Of a DNA stretch of 64,000 bases, positions 12,411 to 25,661 are shown piece after piece. The stretch is from Morella rubra (Eukaryota; Streptophyta; Magnoliopsida; Fagales; Myricaceae), in NCBI GenBank assembly GCA_003952965.2, contig CM025850.1, forward strand, positions 5,374,150 to 5,438,149. Reading direction: 5' to 3'. The notes under the pieces were generated by a model. The model was given only the letters and a program-made list of their open reading frames with translations, was not told where the DNA came from and did no database searches. Position 1 is the first letter of the stretch; each line of letters opens with the position of its first letter. A program made the position numbers and the translations under genes.

Positions 12411-13039
12411 TTTGAAGAGAGACAAAAGCAAAAATTACCGTTAATAGTACAGCAACTCGAAATCCCTAAAATCTTGGAGCTTCGACGAAGAGAGGAAAAC
12501 AAACGATCGAAATCAAACAAAAACAAAAATTCATAACAAAAACCAACAAAAATTCAAAACCAAAAGAGATTTCGACAGAGAGAGAGAGACAGAACCACCG
12601 AGTTGAGAAGCGGAGCGGTGAGCTGAGGGAGAGAGACAGCGCCATGAGTGGGTGGGGAGCGATGGGAGCGAGAGAAACTAAAAGAGATTTCGACGGAGAG
12701 GGAGAGGGAGAGTGTTTGATGAAGAGGAAGAGGGATTTCGATCGGAGACTAAAAGAGAAAGAGGGAGGGAGAGATTTCCGTCTAGGGGCGCGAGTGGAAA
12801 ATGAAATGTTAAATAGGGTCTGTAGCGGCGGTCAGCGACCGCCGCTACAGACCTAATGTTTAGCAGCGTTTTTTTAGGATTTATAGCGGCGGTTAGCGAC
12901 CACTGCTAAAAAGACCGCCGTTATAGGTGGTGTTTAGCGGCGTTTATCCAAAAGCGCCGCGAAAGACCATCTATAGTGGTATTTTTAGAGACCGCAGCTA
13001 AAAAGACCGCCGTCAAAGATCAGTTTTTTTGTAGTGACT

Positions 13040-14230
13040 TATAATATGAAATTCTCATGTATAAAAGTTATAAATTTATGAAACATAGGTCAATAGTAGA
13101 GACATCTATTCTTAATGATAGTTGCTCTTAGCTTATGAATTACAATAATATCAGCTGTATTTTGACTCGATAAAATCTCAATGATACATTTGTCTTCAAG
13201 TATAGACTACTCTATGTCTTAAGGTATACTAAACATGACCTATTAATTAAACTAGAGTTGCTTCCACAGTTCCATGCTTATCCGCTATTCCACAATAAGG
13301 AACTCCTCTAATCTAAACCTTCTATCAGTTCTATGCACAAAATCAAGTTAGTTACTTATACTTTTGTCAAAATTTGATATATATTGAATATCTAGATCAT
13401 TAGATCGCAATGATGGAAGTTATGAAAATAAAGATTGGCGGAATTTCTTATGAAAGAATCTTTAACTTCATATTAGCTATATAAATATAGAATGACTATG
13501 AATTACTAAGAAAATGTTAAACTAACATATAACACATGTTATATAAATTGAAGTAACTAAATTTTTAAGTAAATATAAAATTGTAAAACATGTAATTACA
13601 TATATGTGGTTATAACATAGAAATTAAAAAATAGTCCTTGTAGAGTGTTCCAAACTTAAATTAAAATGCATAACAAAATGTATGAATAGATATACATACA
13701 TTAGTATCAAACAAAAAGACAACCAATTAAAAATATTTTGTTTTATATAACTGAAAAAATATTTAATTACATATGTTATAACAAATATATTAAATTGAGC
13801 TTAAACTAAATTGCATAACAAAATATATACTTATATATTCAAAAATAACATATACATATATACATTTTATAACGTAACTTAATATGATAATATCATAAAA
13901 ATTTAATATAAACCATAACACATGCATATACATAGGGATATATCTTTTATATATATAATAGTAAGAATATAAATATATTTGTATTTATACGTATCTTTTT
14001 AATACGAGCTTTTAAATGAGCTCAAATGAGCCGAGTTGAGCTTATATGAGCTTTGTTCACGAGCCTAAACCGAGTCGAGCCAAGTTTAATCAAGTTTGAC
14101 TCATTTAATAATCGAGCTAAAAATGGTGTTCAAACTTGGCTCGTTTATTAAATGAACTGAGCTTAAACCGAGCTTATACGAGACGAGTTCGAGTTGTTCA
14201 TGAACGGCTCAATTCATTTATAGTCCTAAT
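13040..14230. other. AT-rich intergenic DNA with a GAGCT-rich repeat
   Basis: No gene is seen. From about 14005 to 14220 the words GAGCT, GAGCC and TCGAG recur, a type of interspersed repeat common in plant genomes. The rest is AT-rich with scattered ATATAC runs. Confidence 0.5.
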
Positions 14231-14468
14231 GTTAAATAATATATATAAGGTACTATATAATACATAATATGTATAAGGTACTATATGTTAAATAATATAT
14301 GTATAAGGTACTATATGTTAAATAATATGTATAATGTACTATACATGAAATAATATTTATAAGGTACTATATAATACTAATATGTATAAGGTACTATATA
14401 TTACATAATATATATAATGTACTATATGTTAAATAATATGTATAAGATACTATATGTTAAATAATATG
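14231..14468. repeat. AT-rich tandem array, left part
   Basis: Units of roughly 25-32 bp repeat the core AATATGTATAAGGTACTATA with variable spacers (GTTAAAT, ATTACAT, ATAATACT). The array is interrupted at 14469 by an LTR retroelement and resumes at 32551. Confidence 0.93.
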
Positions 14469-15177
14469 TGATGGAGATAGATTTTTCAAAACCAAAAAAG
14501 CCCACAGAGGCCCCATAAGAGAAGAAGCCCAAGCCTGCCCGTGAGTGTATAAGATTCTTCTCGAACCAAGGGTCAGGCTTTGTAGCAAAACTGACAGCCC
14601 TCTTAAAAGAAGATCGTATCCCATATGAAAAGTAAGACCTAAGGGGATTTAATCATTTGATTTTTCTGACACCCTAGATACTATGAAGAATAAAATCTCG
14701 TCATTAAACAGATAAACAGAAGCCGCCTCACTATAGACCAATAAGCAAGGAGAAAGGAAAAAGTGGGTCTTACATCGTTAATAAGAATCAGGAAGAGCGA
14801 AGTGAAAAAGAACCAATCTTTGAAGAAAAGAAACATGGGCCAAGGCTCAAAATACTCCGGCCCACAATGGAAAGAAAAAGAATAAATAGAGAAAGGCAAA
14901 GAGCTATAAAGGAACACAGTTTTCTCTCTAACAACTCCTTTACAAAAGCCAAAAACTGAGAAAAAGAGAAAGGAGATGACAATGACTGACAAGGACATCG
15001 GAGAAATCCCCCTATAGGGAGGACTTTGAGTAATAGCGTGTTATTTTTGCTTGCAGGAGGAAGGAAGGAGATCTTGGACCTTTCAACCTGTCCCAAGTAC
15101 TGGACTTCAAGTCTAGATCCCTCAGGCTTTTGGCCCAGTGGATTCTTGTGATAGGCCGGTTAAAAATGGCTTCATCA
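14469..15177 (+). repeat. 5' LTR of the Tat-type element
   Basis: Starts TGATGGAGATAG and ends GGCTTCATCA, with TG...CA-type termini. It is about 709 bp and is closely similar along its length to 31849-32550, with scattered substitutions and small indels that show the insertion is not recent. Confidence 0.93.
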
Positions 15178-15179
15178 GA

Positions 15180-15194
15180 TGGCGCCGTTTGTGG
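15180..15194 (+). other. Primer binding site
   Basis: TGGCGCCGTTTGTGG begins two bases after the 5' LTR. TGGCGCC at this position is the usual start of the tRNA-complementary site in many plant Ty3/gypsy elements. Confidence 0.8.
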
Positions 15195-15295
15195 AAACTA
15201 GTAACCTCAACCTAAACCTCCAAGTTGGTTATCCCAATTTGCACGACGTAAGCAGGAAAACCATAAAGATTCTTCACCAAAATTAACAGTGAAAG

Positions 15296-17400
15296 ATGGT
15301 TACAGACAATTTAACAAAAGGAAAAGCACTTGAAGAGACCCCAAGGGCGTCCTAGCTGCAGACCGGCACTGCTCCGATCCCAATAGAGAACATTTTCCCA
15401 GAAGTAGTTTTGGTTCCTGATGAAATTGGTGCATAAAGAGCAACCCAAGCCCAGTTGTAATTGTTACACCGAGGGCAACTCAGAATCTAACTGAGGTCTT
15501 TACACCCAGAGCAGCTCAGATCCCTGATGTTCCCGTGGAGAACCCAACATTTGGGAGCTTTCATAGTCAGATTCTACAAACTACTCGTAGGACGATCCCT
15601 TTCAGGGTTTTCGGGTTCATCCCTTAGCTAACCTTGACCCAGGATCATCAAGGACTGCCCGGGAACCTAATGATTGTTTGAGTGATGTGGAGAACAACCT
15701 TAGTTACATCTCAAAATGCATGGAGGAAGTTTGTGCTCAGAGTGAATAGCTGCTTTGCCATCTAGAAGGCAACCCCTTGTACCTAGGGATCAGATAGGCA
15801 GTCTCCAAGGATCTCACTCGAAAGGCTTGACCAACCCCTGGGTTTATCTGGCCTAGAAGGATGACAAACCCGGGAAGAAGTCCAAATTAATTAGGCGGTA
15901 GTTCGGGTCAATGAAGACTGTCAAGGTTAAGAGGGGAGATTCCAAGAAATGGAACAAGCCTTAGAAGTCATGTGAAATGAAGTGAAGGAGAAGCATTCCA
16001 CTGCCCTGAACACTCTAGTTCATCAAACTAATTCCCCTTTTGTTCAACAAATTTTGAAATATCCTACTTCATTAAAGTATCGACCCCTACCCGTTGAAGC
16101 CTTTGATGGGTTTGGGCACCCTACAGATCATCTGGAAATCTTTAAAGGGCATATGGCTTACCAAGGGGTAGGAGATGCTCTCATGTACTGGGCTTTTACA
16201 CTCACTTTGGAGGAAATTAGCCCGAAAGTGGTTTAGGCAACTCCCTCCAAACAGCATTCATAATTTCATAGAGTTGAGTACTGCATTCGTCAACCATTTT
16301 TTAGCTGGTCGTCTCACTAGAAAGCCTCCACAGAACCATGGTAAAAGTCTCCATGATTTTGTGGCGCGATTTAACAAGGAAGCCTTGGATGTGGATGGCA
16401 CTGAGGATATCTCAAAAATCATGGCTATGATAAATGGGTTAGTGACAAATTGTGATTTCTTACCCCATTCGGCACTAAATAACCCAAAAACATACGCTGA
16501 TTTAATGGCGGAAGCCCAAAAGTCCATTGGAGTCGAGGAAATCTTTAGAGCCCGAGAGGTGGCTCGCCCTGCCTAGGGTGGAAGTTGAAGACCAGACAGG
16601 AAGGGGTGAGAACAAGTACAAACACCACTAGCTGATGTAAGGGAAAGGTCTATGCGTCCAAGAACGGAACGTCAAGAACCTCCTCCTATGCATGCGCTAC
16701 TCCCTAAGCCTGTGCAAGGAGGAGCTTAAGTGTATACCCCCTTGAACAGGCCACTTAGGGAGATTCTGATGCTAATTGCAAATGATCATATTTTAAGGTG
16801 GTCGACCAAGATGAAGGCGGCTCTCGAGAGGAGATCGTGTGATAAATACTGCAACTTCCATCAGGACCATGGATACACTATAGAAGCTTGTTATGAACTT
16901 CGACAACAAATAGAACTTTTGTTGAGTCAGGGAAAGCTAAGACAATTTATCCTGGATAATGGAACTTTTCAACCCCCATGACAACAATAGGGAAGAGAGG
17001 GAGTGCCCCCTCCTTGTGGAGCAGGGCCAAACCCTCCTCCTCCACCCAGGGAAGAGGTTAATGTTATCCATATAATAGCCGGGGGTCTTTCTGTTGGAGG
17101 TCCCAGCTCGGGTAGGCGAAAGGCATTTGCTTGAGAAGCTTATCAACTTCAAATATGTCTGGCTGAAACTCCATTGGAAAAAAGACCGAGAATACCCTCT
17201 TCCCCAATGGTTTTCTCAACGAAGGATGCGGAGGGAGTTTTGTATCCTCACACCAATGCTCTCGTTGATTGACAATGGTAGTTCTGCTGACATCTTGTAC
17301 TGGTCCGCTTACCAGAAGTTGAAAACCGATGAAATCTAGATGCAAGCCAAGCCCAGTCACTGATAGGGTTTACAGGAGAAATTGTTACCCCTGTAGGATC
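15296..17400 (+). pseudogene. gag-protease remnant of the Tat-type element
   Basis: Reading begins near an ATG at 15296 and passes through several stops and frameshifts. The retrotransposon gag core (PF03732 type) spans about 16060-16570, with the block ARKWFRQLPPNSIHNF followed by LHDFVARFNKEAL; a frameshift near 16200 separates its halves. A zinc-knuckle-like motif, CDKYCNFHQDHGYTIEAC (about 16840-16890), is followed by the short helix LRQQIELLLSQGKLRQFI typical of Tat-type gag. An aspartic protease start with DNGSSADILYW lies near 17270. The continuation of this protein is found 8.6 kb downstream, after the nested insertion. Confidence 0.85.
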
Positions 17401-17479
17401 TGTCCTCTTGCCAGTGCTCTTGGGTACTTGACTCACTCTCAAATGAGCACCGTAAAGGATATTCCAAGTATATGAGTTC

Positions 17480-18729
17480 TGTCGTGTAATAATTGGCCCA
17501 AAAGGCTAGATCGTCTCTTTAGGAAAAATAGATTAATTTCAAACTTGCGTAAAAAAACAAGGAGAAAATAAAAAGCGTTTACTGAACACAGTTCATATTC
17601 ATATTTTTGGATTTTTGAGAGTTCATAACGAAATTAAAACAATGCAAAACGTAAACTAAGAATATAACATGCATTAAAAGAAAATAATGGAAATTAAATG
17701 ACAGAAAATAAATAACATTAAGTAAAGGACGAAAATTAAATGACAAGGAATAAAAAAAACACAAGATTCTTGGATTAAATAATATTGTGTTATTACAACC
17801 CATGATTCAAGTTAAAAGACAAAAAAACAACAAGAACATAATCTAAAATTGAAATAAAAATTACAAGAAATTAAATAACAAGAAACTTAAATCTAAATCT
17901 TCATAATTGAAATACAAGACATTGAAATAATAGAGCATAAACGAAACTAATCTAAAAACTGAAAATATTGAAGAGAGAGAGAGAGTAGAGATACAATCAA
18001 AGAGAAAACATAGGAGAATAGAGAGGAGAGAGAATAGTTATGGGCAGCAAAGAGAGAAAATTGAGGGAGAAGAGAGAGAAGGAAAAAGAAAAGGGAAAAT
18101 AAAAGGTGAGAAGGGGGAGAGAGAAAAGATTGGCGCATAAAAAAATAAGGAGAGAAAGTAGGGTTTTTTTGCAAAGAGAAAACAATTGGGGAAAGAGAAA
18201 AGAGAGAGAGAACAGAGAGAGATGTAATGGTCGGCTAGAAGAGAAAAAGAAGGGAGAGAATTATGAGAAGGAGAGGTGCGGCTAGGTTAAAATAAAGGAG
18301 AGAAAAAAAAGAGAGAAAATAGAAAGAGCAAGTATTGTGCGGCAAATAGAGAGAAAAATAAAGGAGAGAGGACAGAGAGAAAAAGTGCTACAAACTAAAA
18401 CTTAAGAGGTAAAGAGAGATAGCAAGGATGTTTTAAAAAGAAAGAAAAAAGAGAGAGAGAATAAATAGGGAGAAGAGTCGGCCAAGGAGAGAAGAAAAAA
18501 GGGAGAGGGAGAGGGAGAGAAAATAGGGAAAAAGAGGCTAGGTTAGAAAAAGTAGGAAGAAGGAGAATAAGATGCTAGGTTAAAGAAAAGAGAGCGAAAA
18601 GAGAGATGGATTGCTGAGATTTAGTCTCTCATTTCTTAAGAGAATTGCAGCACTGCCATTAATGAATACCTCTTGCTTTGCCGTGTATTCCTGTAGACTA
18701 CTCTTGTTGTCTGGGAATCCAGAAAGTAA
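17480..18729. other. Left part of an insertion into the gag-protease region, GA-rich
   Basis: Non-coding. The first 450 bp are A-rich with TAAAT/GAAATT words. From about 17970 to 18610 the plus strand is almost pure purine, dominated by GAGAGA and GAAAA. No domain was found. Because the retroelement protein resumes at about 26025, this stretch and 25662-26020 are probably the two halves of an unidentified insertion later hit by the MULE. Confidence 0.5.
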
Positions 18730-18738
18730 TTAATTTTA

Positions 18739-18980
18739 GGGGTAAATTCATAGTTAGTCCCCTATGTTTGGGCAAAAATCAAGTTGCTACCCTTAATTTT
18801 TCAATCTAACAATTTGAGATCCCTATCTTTGAAAACTTGTCAATCTTTGCCCCCCATCTAAATTCATCATCAAATGAGATGGTTTTTTGTCCACGCGCGT
18901 CACACGTGCCTCTGTTCCACTTGAAATGACCAGAATGCCCTCAGTGAGTGTGAGATAAATCTTCCCAATCTCTCCCCCTC
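18739..18980 (+). repeat. Left terminal inverted repeat of the 6.9 kb MULE
   Basis: Pairs with 25412-25652. Shared blocks include GGCAAAAATCAAGTTGCTAC, CAATTTGAGA and TCAAATGAGA. A single related end also occurs at 33800. Confidence 0.9.
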
Positions 18981-19575
18981 TCTCGCACGAATTGGGCTCT
19001 CTCTCCACTCAACCTTCGGCTCTCTCTCCTTCGAAATCAGCTTCTGCCGATAGCCTCTTGCCACCCGCTTTCGTCGGAGATCAAGGTAGCACTTGACTCC
19101 TTTTCTCGTTTGTTTTATTGTTTCTCTTTTCTTTTGGTTTTGGTCTTTCCCTTTTCTCTTGGGTTTTTGGGGGGTGTTGATATTGGGTTAGCAGTAAGAG
19201 ACCTTTAGGCTAATCCCTGCCATTCGAGTTTCACAAAAAAGAGTGGATTTTCTGACATATCAATTCTTGGCAAATGTAGAGCAACATAGAAACTTGGAAC
19301 AACCCAGAGCTAGCTCTTCTCACAAATGCTCATTTGTTGAAGACAACTTGATTTTCTCCTTCATTTGATTGCGATGATATTTTTGATGTGTACAGTATCA
19401 GTGATATTCTGTTGTTTGTTTGTAGATCGGAAGTACCAGGTTTCCCCACAAACAAGTTGCTCTTCTTTGGTTCTTTGGTGCTTCCCATTTTTTAAAAACA
19501 CTGAGCAATTGATTATGTTGTGCCTTTATTACACTGAATTAAGTAAGGTACTGCATGGTTTTTTTAGCCATTAAA

Positions 19576-20463
19576 ATGTCTGAATCACACATAACTGGCA
19601 GCTTGGGAAGTGGTGAAAGTGAGCTTCTACAGAGGGCCCCAAATGTTATTGCGATCTGAGAGCAAAATCGACTATTGCCTTTATGGATGAAAACTTTGGG
19701 AGACGGTTTTGGGGTTGTGTGAAATTCATGGTTAGTGTTTTATTTTTTAAGTGGTTGCTAATGTTTATTAAATTTGGTATATTATGGTAATGTTTATTAA
19801 TGTTTTGGTAATGTACATTAATTGGTTTTGCATGTTTATTAATTTTGGAATGCATTAACTAATTGGTTACGAATGATTATTAAATTTGGTATGTTCTGGT
19901 GTAGTATTTATTAATTAAATGAAATTTATTTTAATGACAGGATGGATGTCACTGCAATTATTTTGCATGGAGAGATCATAAGATGTGTTTGTATGGATGA
20001 AGGGTTATTCGGCAACTTCAAGCAATGTATGCATAGTCGCTTGGTGAATAGTCTGCTTGGGAATCAAATGAGAGAGAGCTTCGACATCAAACTGAAGTCA
20101 TTGTTGCTATGACTGAGCAACATCGAGCAGAGATAGTAAATATGTCTGAGTAGCATCGCATAGAAATTGAGAATTTGAATTTCCAAAATTAAGCCAAAAT
20201 TGATGCTATGATCGCGCAATATCGACTAGAGATTGAAGTACAGATAAGGGTTTCAGATGTTAAGATCAGTGGTTATAGGGCTGCTTTAGCATTTTGCTTG
20301 TTTCTTATTTTTTGGAATTTTGGTTGCTCATATATTCAGTACCGGATTGTGTACTCCTTTAAAACTCATGTTAGCCGCATGAGGTGTTTATTTGATGTCC
20401 AAATTTGTGATAAAATCGATGCTACCAGTGGGTCTTGTTTGTTCATTTTGTTGGTCAGTAGCT
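19576..20463 (+). pseudogene. GRF zinc finger - coiled coil - membrane protein, broken
   Basis: From an ATG at 19576 the frame runs into a GRF-type finger, but one base is missing just before it (near 19640). The finger reads CYCDLRAKSTIAFMDENFG then RRFWGCVKFM, a donor GTTAGTG, and after an intron with acceptor ACAG (19942) DGCHCNYFAWRDHKMC. The CxC...GRRFWGC...CxxFxW pattern is diagnostic. Downstream, in decayed frames, is a repeated helical segment (MTEQHRAEI, HRIEIENL, IAQYRLEIEVQ) and then a hydrophobic segment (AALAFCLFLIFWNFG, about 20277-20325) near the C-terminus. The GRF finger is thought to bind nucleic acid. The architecture matches the gene in the second MULE of this window. Confidence 0.82.
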
Positions 20464-20465
20464 AA

Positions 20466-21410
20466 CTGAATTTGTAGTCCTACTAGTCTCATGTCTGGTT
20501 ATGTATAGCTCTTATTGTAAACATGCCTTCAGTTTTTGTAATGGGTACCTGATTAACAATCTGATAATTCATTGCTAAATCACTTTTGATAGGTAGTTAT
20601 GATATTCACAATAAGTTTCACACATTGAAAGTATGCTGATCACTTAATAAAGAACCAAGTGCCAACATACATCTATCCAAAAATGGCACACATAGTTGCC
20701 CTGTACATGCAACACATCAAAATCTAGTGCAAATTCAACCAAGTAACATCCAAAATAAATAGCTATTATTTAAATCAAAATTCGGTTATTACATTCCTAA
20801 CAAAATAAACATAACATCCAACAGTCTATCATGTACTCAATAAGGTCATATATCTGCCAACGAGGTTTTTTTCCCTTTGTCTTTTGCTCCCATTGTAGTC
20901 TTTAACTAGAGCTTTTACCCTTGTTTGGTGGTCCAATGCTCGGAGGAGGCTGCGAAACTCGAAACTGAACACCTCCTCAACCAGGGGGCCCCCAAGAGCA
21001 CCTTACACCTCCCTCTATTTTTGGAGCTGTTAGGTCGATTACCACAAGTGTGCTTGTAGAGCCGCCTTGGACCCAAATCTTTGCAATCTACTTGAGCTCT
21101 GCATCTGTATGCGAGAAGCAATCCCCGTTGCAGCTAGAGTGCTTCTAGTAGATGGTGGTTTGGTATTCTTTCTGGTGGGATGCGTCTCCATTGACTCTGC
21201 AGCTGGGGCCTCTTTGTATGGAGTTTGAGCTAGAGGCATTTTCTTTCTTGATGCTTGGAAAAACCAACTTAGTTAATAGTCCCTCTATCAAAAAACACTA
21301 TTGGTTATACAACTTGTATGTATCTGACTTACCTTGATTGTTGCTGCTGCAATATCATTAACATCGACCATCCTAGACAGTAGCTGTGATAATCGTTGGC
21401 TTCTTGTAAG
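20466..21410. other. MULE interior, possibly transposase C-terminal remnants
   Basis: Minus-strand open stretches at 21239-20915 are basic and Ser/Cys-containing and could be the decayed end of the transposase, where MuDR proteins often carry a CCHC finger. No clear finger is visible, so no call is made. Confidence 0.3.
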
Positions 21411-23115
21411 CTACGCAAAAAATATTAGCAATATGATTATTAAAACAGATAGATGTATCCAACCACCCTGAGGAGCAGCCCCATGATCACCAAGTAATGT
21501 CTCTAAAAACCAAATCCAACTATCCTTCAATTCGGCCTCGACAATTGCGAATGCAACAGGATACATGTTGTTGTTTGCATCCCGCGCTACTGCACTTAGA
21601 AGTTGCCCCTTGAATTCGCCTTTCAAGAAACAACCGTCCAAACAAATAAGGGGCCTACAACCCATCTTGAAGCCCGTCCTCATTGCGTTAAAAGATACAT
21701 ACAACCGTTGGAAGAACGGTGGCAGCTCTGGTGTAATTCGGTCAGTCATTACTATCAAACAAGAGCCCCGATTGGTATCCCGTACGGTGGCACAGTAGTC
21801 CCACACCTTCCCATATTGCTCCTTGTGGGTTCGTAGATCTCCTCTAAAGCCCTCTTCTTTTCCGATAACATTTCTGCCACCTTGTCTCACATTGCCATTT
21901 CCGCTTCACCTCGTCGTATATAGCAGATACAGACATGTTAGGTTGGTTTTTATTTGGTCGATCATCTTTTTCGCGATCCATCTAAAACTAATCTGCGAAA
22001 GTCTATATCTTCTAGGACATCTATGCTGAGGCTGAATATCCCTGATCTCAAAAGATAGTTTCGGTATCTTCCTACCATATACTCTGTACTTGCACTTCTC
22101 TGACCTACAAACAATGACCACCTTATCGCCAGTGTTTTTATGAAAGCGGATGTCCTTCCCTATAGCGATGTTTGCTTCCTTCACGGCCTCTTTAAACAGT
22201 GCAGAAGACGGGAACTTCATCCCTTTTCATTAGGGTTACTGAGCCCAAGTCACGTTCAACAAACTCAGGTGCACATCGAGAGGGTCCAGCAACGTCATCA
22301 TCGCTATGTGGCGGGGAGACAAGTAAAGTAGATGGTATCATATCTGACATATATCCTGCAAAAACATAGTTTCTTAGTGAAATTATTATGTTACAATATA
22401 ATACTAACATATTGCAAAAGCAAAGCCAAACTAAAAATAAGTGAATTAATTGCTTACCGTCATCTTTACCGTCGTCTTTACCATTGGGTGATGGAGGAGG
22501 TGTGACAAAAAGTCGCTAATCTTTCATCTTCGGCCTCCAGATCTGCAGCTTCTGTGTCTTCATATGACCTACTAGAAGGTCCACCAACCTCAAAAGAAGG
22601 GACCACCAATGTCAAAAGCTGAAGACTCATATCACATCTTCCGCACACGCAACAGCCTCGACATTAGCGTTGGCATTGATATTCACGTCGAAGAGGTCAT
22701 CATCGGAACTAAGTGCATCATCCCACCACTTAGTTCCAATCCCAAGACGGCGCCTCTCACGTTCTTCATCAACGTCGTCCACCGGGTCAAGTATAGGTGC
22801 AGGTTCGAAACCAACAATTTATATCGCAATGATTTCTTTACCCCTGTGTGCAGCCACCATCTGAAGCACATCAGGGTCCCTGAGATAATTCGCAGCCCAT
22901 CAGAGAGGGTCTTGCTCTGGGTCCAGGTAAACAATAGGTCACCATGTTTATACCCATATTCTTTGACAACTGCTTCTACTCTATGTGTGACAGGCAGTCG
23001 CAGTCGTAAGGATCTGGGTGCATAGCCATCTTCCCGCCAACGTATACGCACCCACCATTCGACCTATCAAATCTGACCCATAGTGGACCTTAAATACAAA
23101 AGAATCTAACGCCAT
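21411..23115 (-). pseudogene. MuDR-type (Mutator-like) transposase, decayed
   Basis: A likely start is at 23115 (MALDSFVFKVHYGSD), followed by the N-terminal region found in plant MULE proteins, ending in an acidic Asp-rich stretch, with many stops. The MuDR DNA-binding-like domain (PF03108 type) lies at about 22205-21930: SALFKEAVKEANIAIGKDI and CKYRVYGRKIP, then HRCPRRYRLSQ and WIAKK. The catalytic MULE domain (PF10551 type) lies at about 21880-21470: FKMGCRPLICLDGCFLKGEF followed by GQLLSAVARDANNNMYPVAF, with the first catalytic Asp in LDGCF. Frameshifts near 21900 and 22200 and the loss of the C-terminal half show it is inactive. Confidence 0.88.
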
Positions 23116-25411
23116 TGGGACCTGCCATAATTAAAGCATAACATAATGAGATGATAGATATTGGGCATTCTATTCCACTAGTATGAAAAGGTTGTTGGTT
23201 AAATGAGGAGAACCACCTCTATATCCAAATCTGCCCCTATGTTTTCAATATCAATAAAGTCCAACCTTTACAAAACTATAAGATACATGTCAAGAACCAT
23301 CTCCATTTCAGGAAATTAACTAATACAAGATCGTTGTAAGACTTTTAACCATGACATGGAGAACTTATGATTGTATATACATAGATATCTCTCTCCCTAT
23401 GACCAAGAGAGTATAGTTATACCTGGCATGTTTAAGACTTGTATCCAAAAGTGAAGAATATAGTTATACCTCAACACAAAAATAATCTGCGTAAGGCACG
23501 TCATTGATTTCTTATGATGTCTCGACAACCAAATGACTGGAGAAGTGAAAGGAGAGTGTCAAGAAAGTAATATACAACTTGGTAAGAGCCCGCCATCTTG
23601 GACTAGATAACAAATATCTCAGACAAGTTACCCCAAGATTTAGACATAACAATGAAAAAAAGACAAATATGCTCAAGTAACAAAATTAGCTAAGAGAAAA
23701 AGTTATCTTTTGTATGCCTTTTTAAAATTTTTATTTCCGGTACAGAAATACCAGGGTCCACCCTCTACAATAAAGGACTGTCTACCATCGATTATCATAT
23801 ACGTAGATTGGGAACGTAAAGTGGTCCCTTGAAAGAGGGAAACAAGTATCATTTATTACACCTTTTCCATCCACTCAAACTCATATGACTACTCTTTCAA
23901 CTTGGAACTTTCTATTGTATGACCTGCCCATCTCCCTGAATAAAGAATCTTATATTCATTCAGGACTATTTCTGGTAGAAGTGTCTCAATCTTTTTCCCA
24001 AGTAACACAAAAGCAACCACCACCTACTCCAATGATGAACAGTATTGATCATATTTAGTATTAAACTAGTTAGAGCACTTGAGATTACATATTAACAAGC
24101 AACAGGAGTCTCAACAAAATTAATAAAAAAGACATCTTTACGATATGTGAAAGAATATGCAAAAGTCAAACCTAATAAGAGTTATGGAATAGTTACGATA
24201 AAAGGCTGAACTTTTTTCTAATTCTTTTATTTCCCTTTTTTCTCTCTATCATAAATGAAAACAAGGGGCTGAATTTTCCTAATCAAAGCATAAGGTTTTC
24301 AGTTTTTAGGTACACTGAAAGCAACTTGAATACATAACTCATGAGATCAGATGAATAAAACCTGAGAAGTGTACAAAATGAAGCTTGTCCGTACATTAAA
24401 GAGGAATGAGAATATTTATTCTTCCTAGTCTGCCCATTATAGAGATGAGATATTAGATGTCGACTTACAGATTATGTGGGCATTCATCTGCCCCACTAAC
24501 ATCCCTCTCAAGAAAAATGATCTCCCTAATAAGCCAATTGCGGACTTCGACAAATAAACAAACAGATTTGAAAATGATCTCCCTAAAGAAATTCCTTGCA
24601 TCTTCCAACAAAACTTTAACATGAATTATTTTTGTGAGCCTCAAGGCGATATTTTAGCGAGCCATATGTACAATAGTTTGTGAGAAAGTTCAGACTGCGT
24701 GAGTAACAAAAAAAATCAGTTGTTTAGACTAAGACCTATGTGCTTTATAGGAGACCCATCACCTTTGGACCCATGTGCTTTACAGAATAAGACTTGTAAG
24801 CTACACGTACTAACAAAGCCACCTCTATTTCAGTCAATGAACCAGGGACCACATGTTGTCGGCCATAAAATAACAAGTTGCAATATACTATACAAAATTG
24901 TCCCAATCACTTTTGGACCACCTAAAATGCATATATATACCAATCCAACATGACATTCCACAACATCAAACATCTAAAACAGCCGAACACATCAGATGAG
25001 GGTAAAAAGCTATATGGTTTACCGTTGAGTCTTTTTCTCCTTTAGATTGGTTTCGATCTTTGTCTAGGGGACGACGCCTCATAGTTTGGTTTTGTTCATC
25101 CAAATGGATTTTGCCTTCCAAATGGGTTTGATCTTGCCGAACTGAATGGGGTTTAGCCGAACTGAATGGGGTCGTGCAGCAGAGATTGGTGAAAGTGAAT
25201 TCTCTTTCAGGCTTCTACAGAGGGAACGACAGAACCTATCTATTTGGGGATTTTCTTACGTTCTTTGTCTGGGGCAGTTTCAAAGCAAGTTTTGCAATTC
25301 TCTTTTGGGCTTCTACAGTGGGCACGACATTTGGGCATTTTCTTTCCTTCTTCGTCTAGGGCATGACAGAGCATGTTTTGCAATTATTTTGGTCTTTGTC
25401 TGGGCACGAAC
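23116..25411. other. MULE interior, no gene seen
   Basis: AT-rich DNA with no recognisable domain or splice structure. The last few hundred bases resemble a (T,C,G)-mixed leader next to the right inverted repeat. Confidence 0.55.
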
Positions 25412-25652
25412 AAAGCAAGGGCAGTCTGGTCATCCACCATTCACTTATCAAGTCCAGTCTGGTCATTTTGGAAGGAAGAGAGGCATGTGTGATGGACGTG
25501 GACATAAAACTGTCTCATTTGACAGAGAATTTTGACGGAGGGTGAAGATTGATAGGTTTTGAAACATAGGGGTCTCAAATTGTTGGATTAAAAAATAAGG
25601 GTAGCAACTTGATTTTTGCCCAAGCATAAGGGGCTAAATATCATTTTATCCC
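25412..25652 (-). repeat. Right terminal inverted repeat of the 6.9 kb MULE
   Basis: Inverted copy of 18739-18980, ending TTTTATCCC. The adjoining 9-mer ATAATTTTA is the right target duplication. Confidence 0.9.
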
Positions 25653-25661
25653 ATAATTTTA

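Larger units (their letters stand above)
8834..13036. mobile_element. Non-autonomous CACTA element carrying exon fragments
   Basis: The element begins CACTACAAAAAAA and ends TTTTTTTGTAGTG. It is flanked by a 3-bp duplication ACT (8831-8833 and 13037-13039), as expected for CACTA elements. Both subterminal regions (about 8850-9110 and 12815-13020) hold GC-rich repeats built on AGCGGCGGTC and its complement, unlike the AT-rich interior; these are the likely transposase-binding repeats. No TnpA- or TnpD-like reading frame is present. The interior carries several minus-strand segments with exon-like splice borders, listed separately. Length is 4203 bp. Confidence 0.92.
18739..25652. mobile_element. 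Mutator-like element (MULE) with transposase remnant and GRF zinc-finger gene
   Basis: Inverted ends match over about 240 bp (18739-18980 and 25412-25652). Both share GGCAAAAATCAAGTTGCTAC and begin GGGGTAAA or GGGATAAA. Flanking 9-mers TTAATTTTA (18730-18738) and ATAATTTTA (25653-25661) agree at 8 of 9 positions, as expected for an aged MULE target duplication. Inside lie a minus-strand MuDR-type transposase remnant and, convergent with it, a plus-strand GRF zinc-finger gene remnant. Length is 6914 bp. Confidence 0.92.

Noticed and set aside
17947..18185. Hydrophobic minus-strand ORFs rich in Ser, Leu and Phe
   Set aside because: They are the complement of a GA-rich purine tract; the translation simply reflects CT composition.
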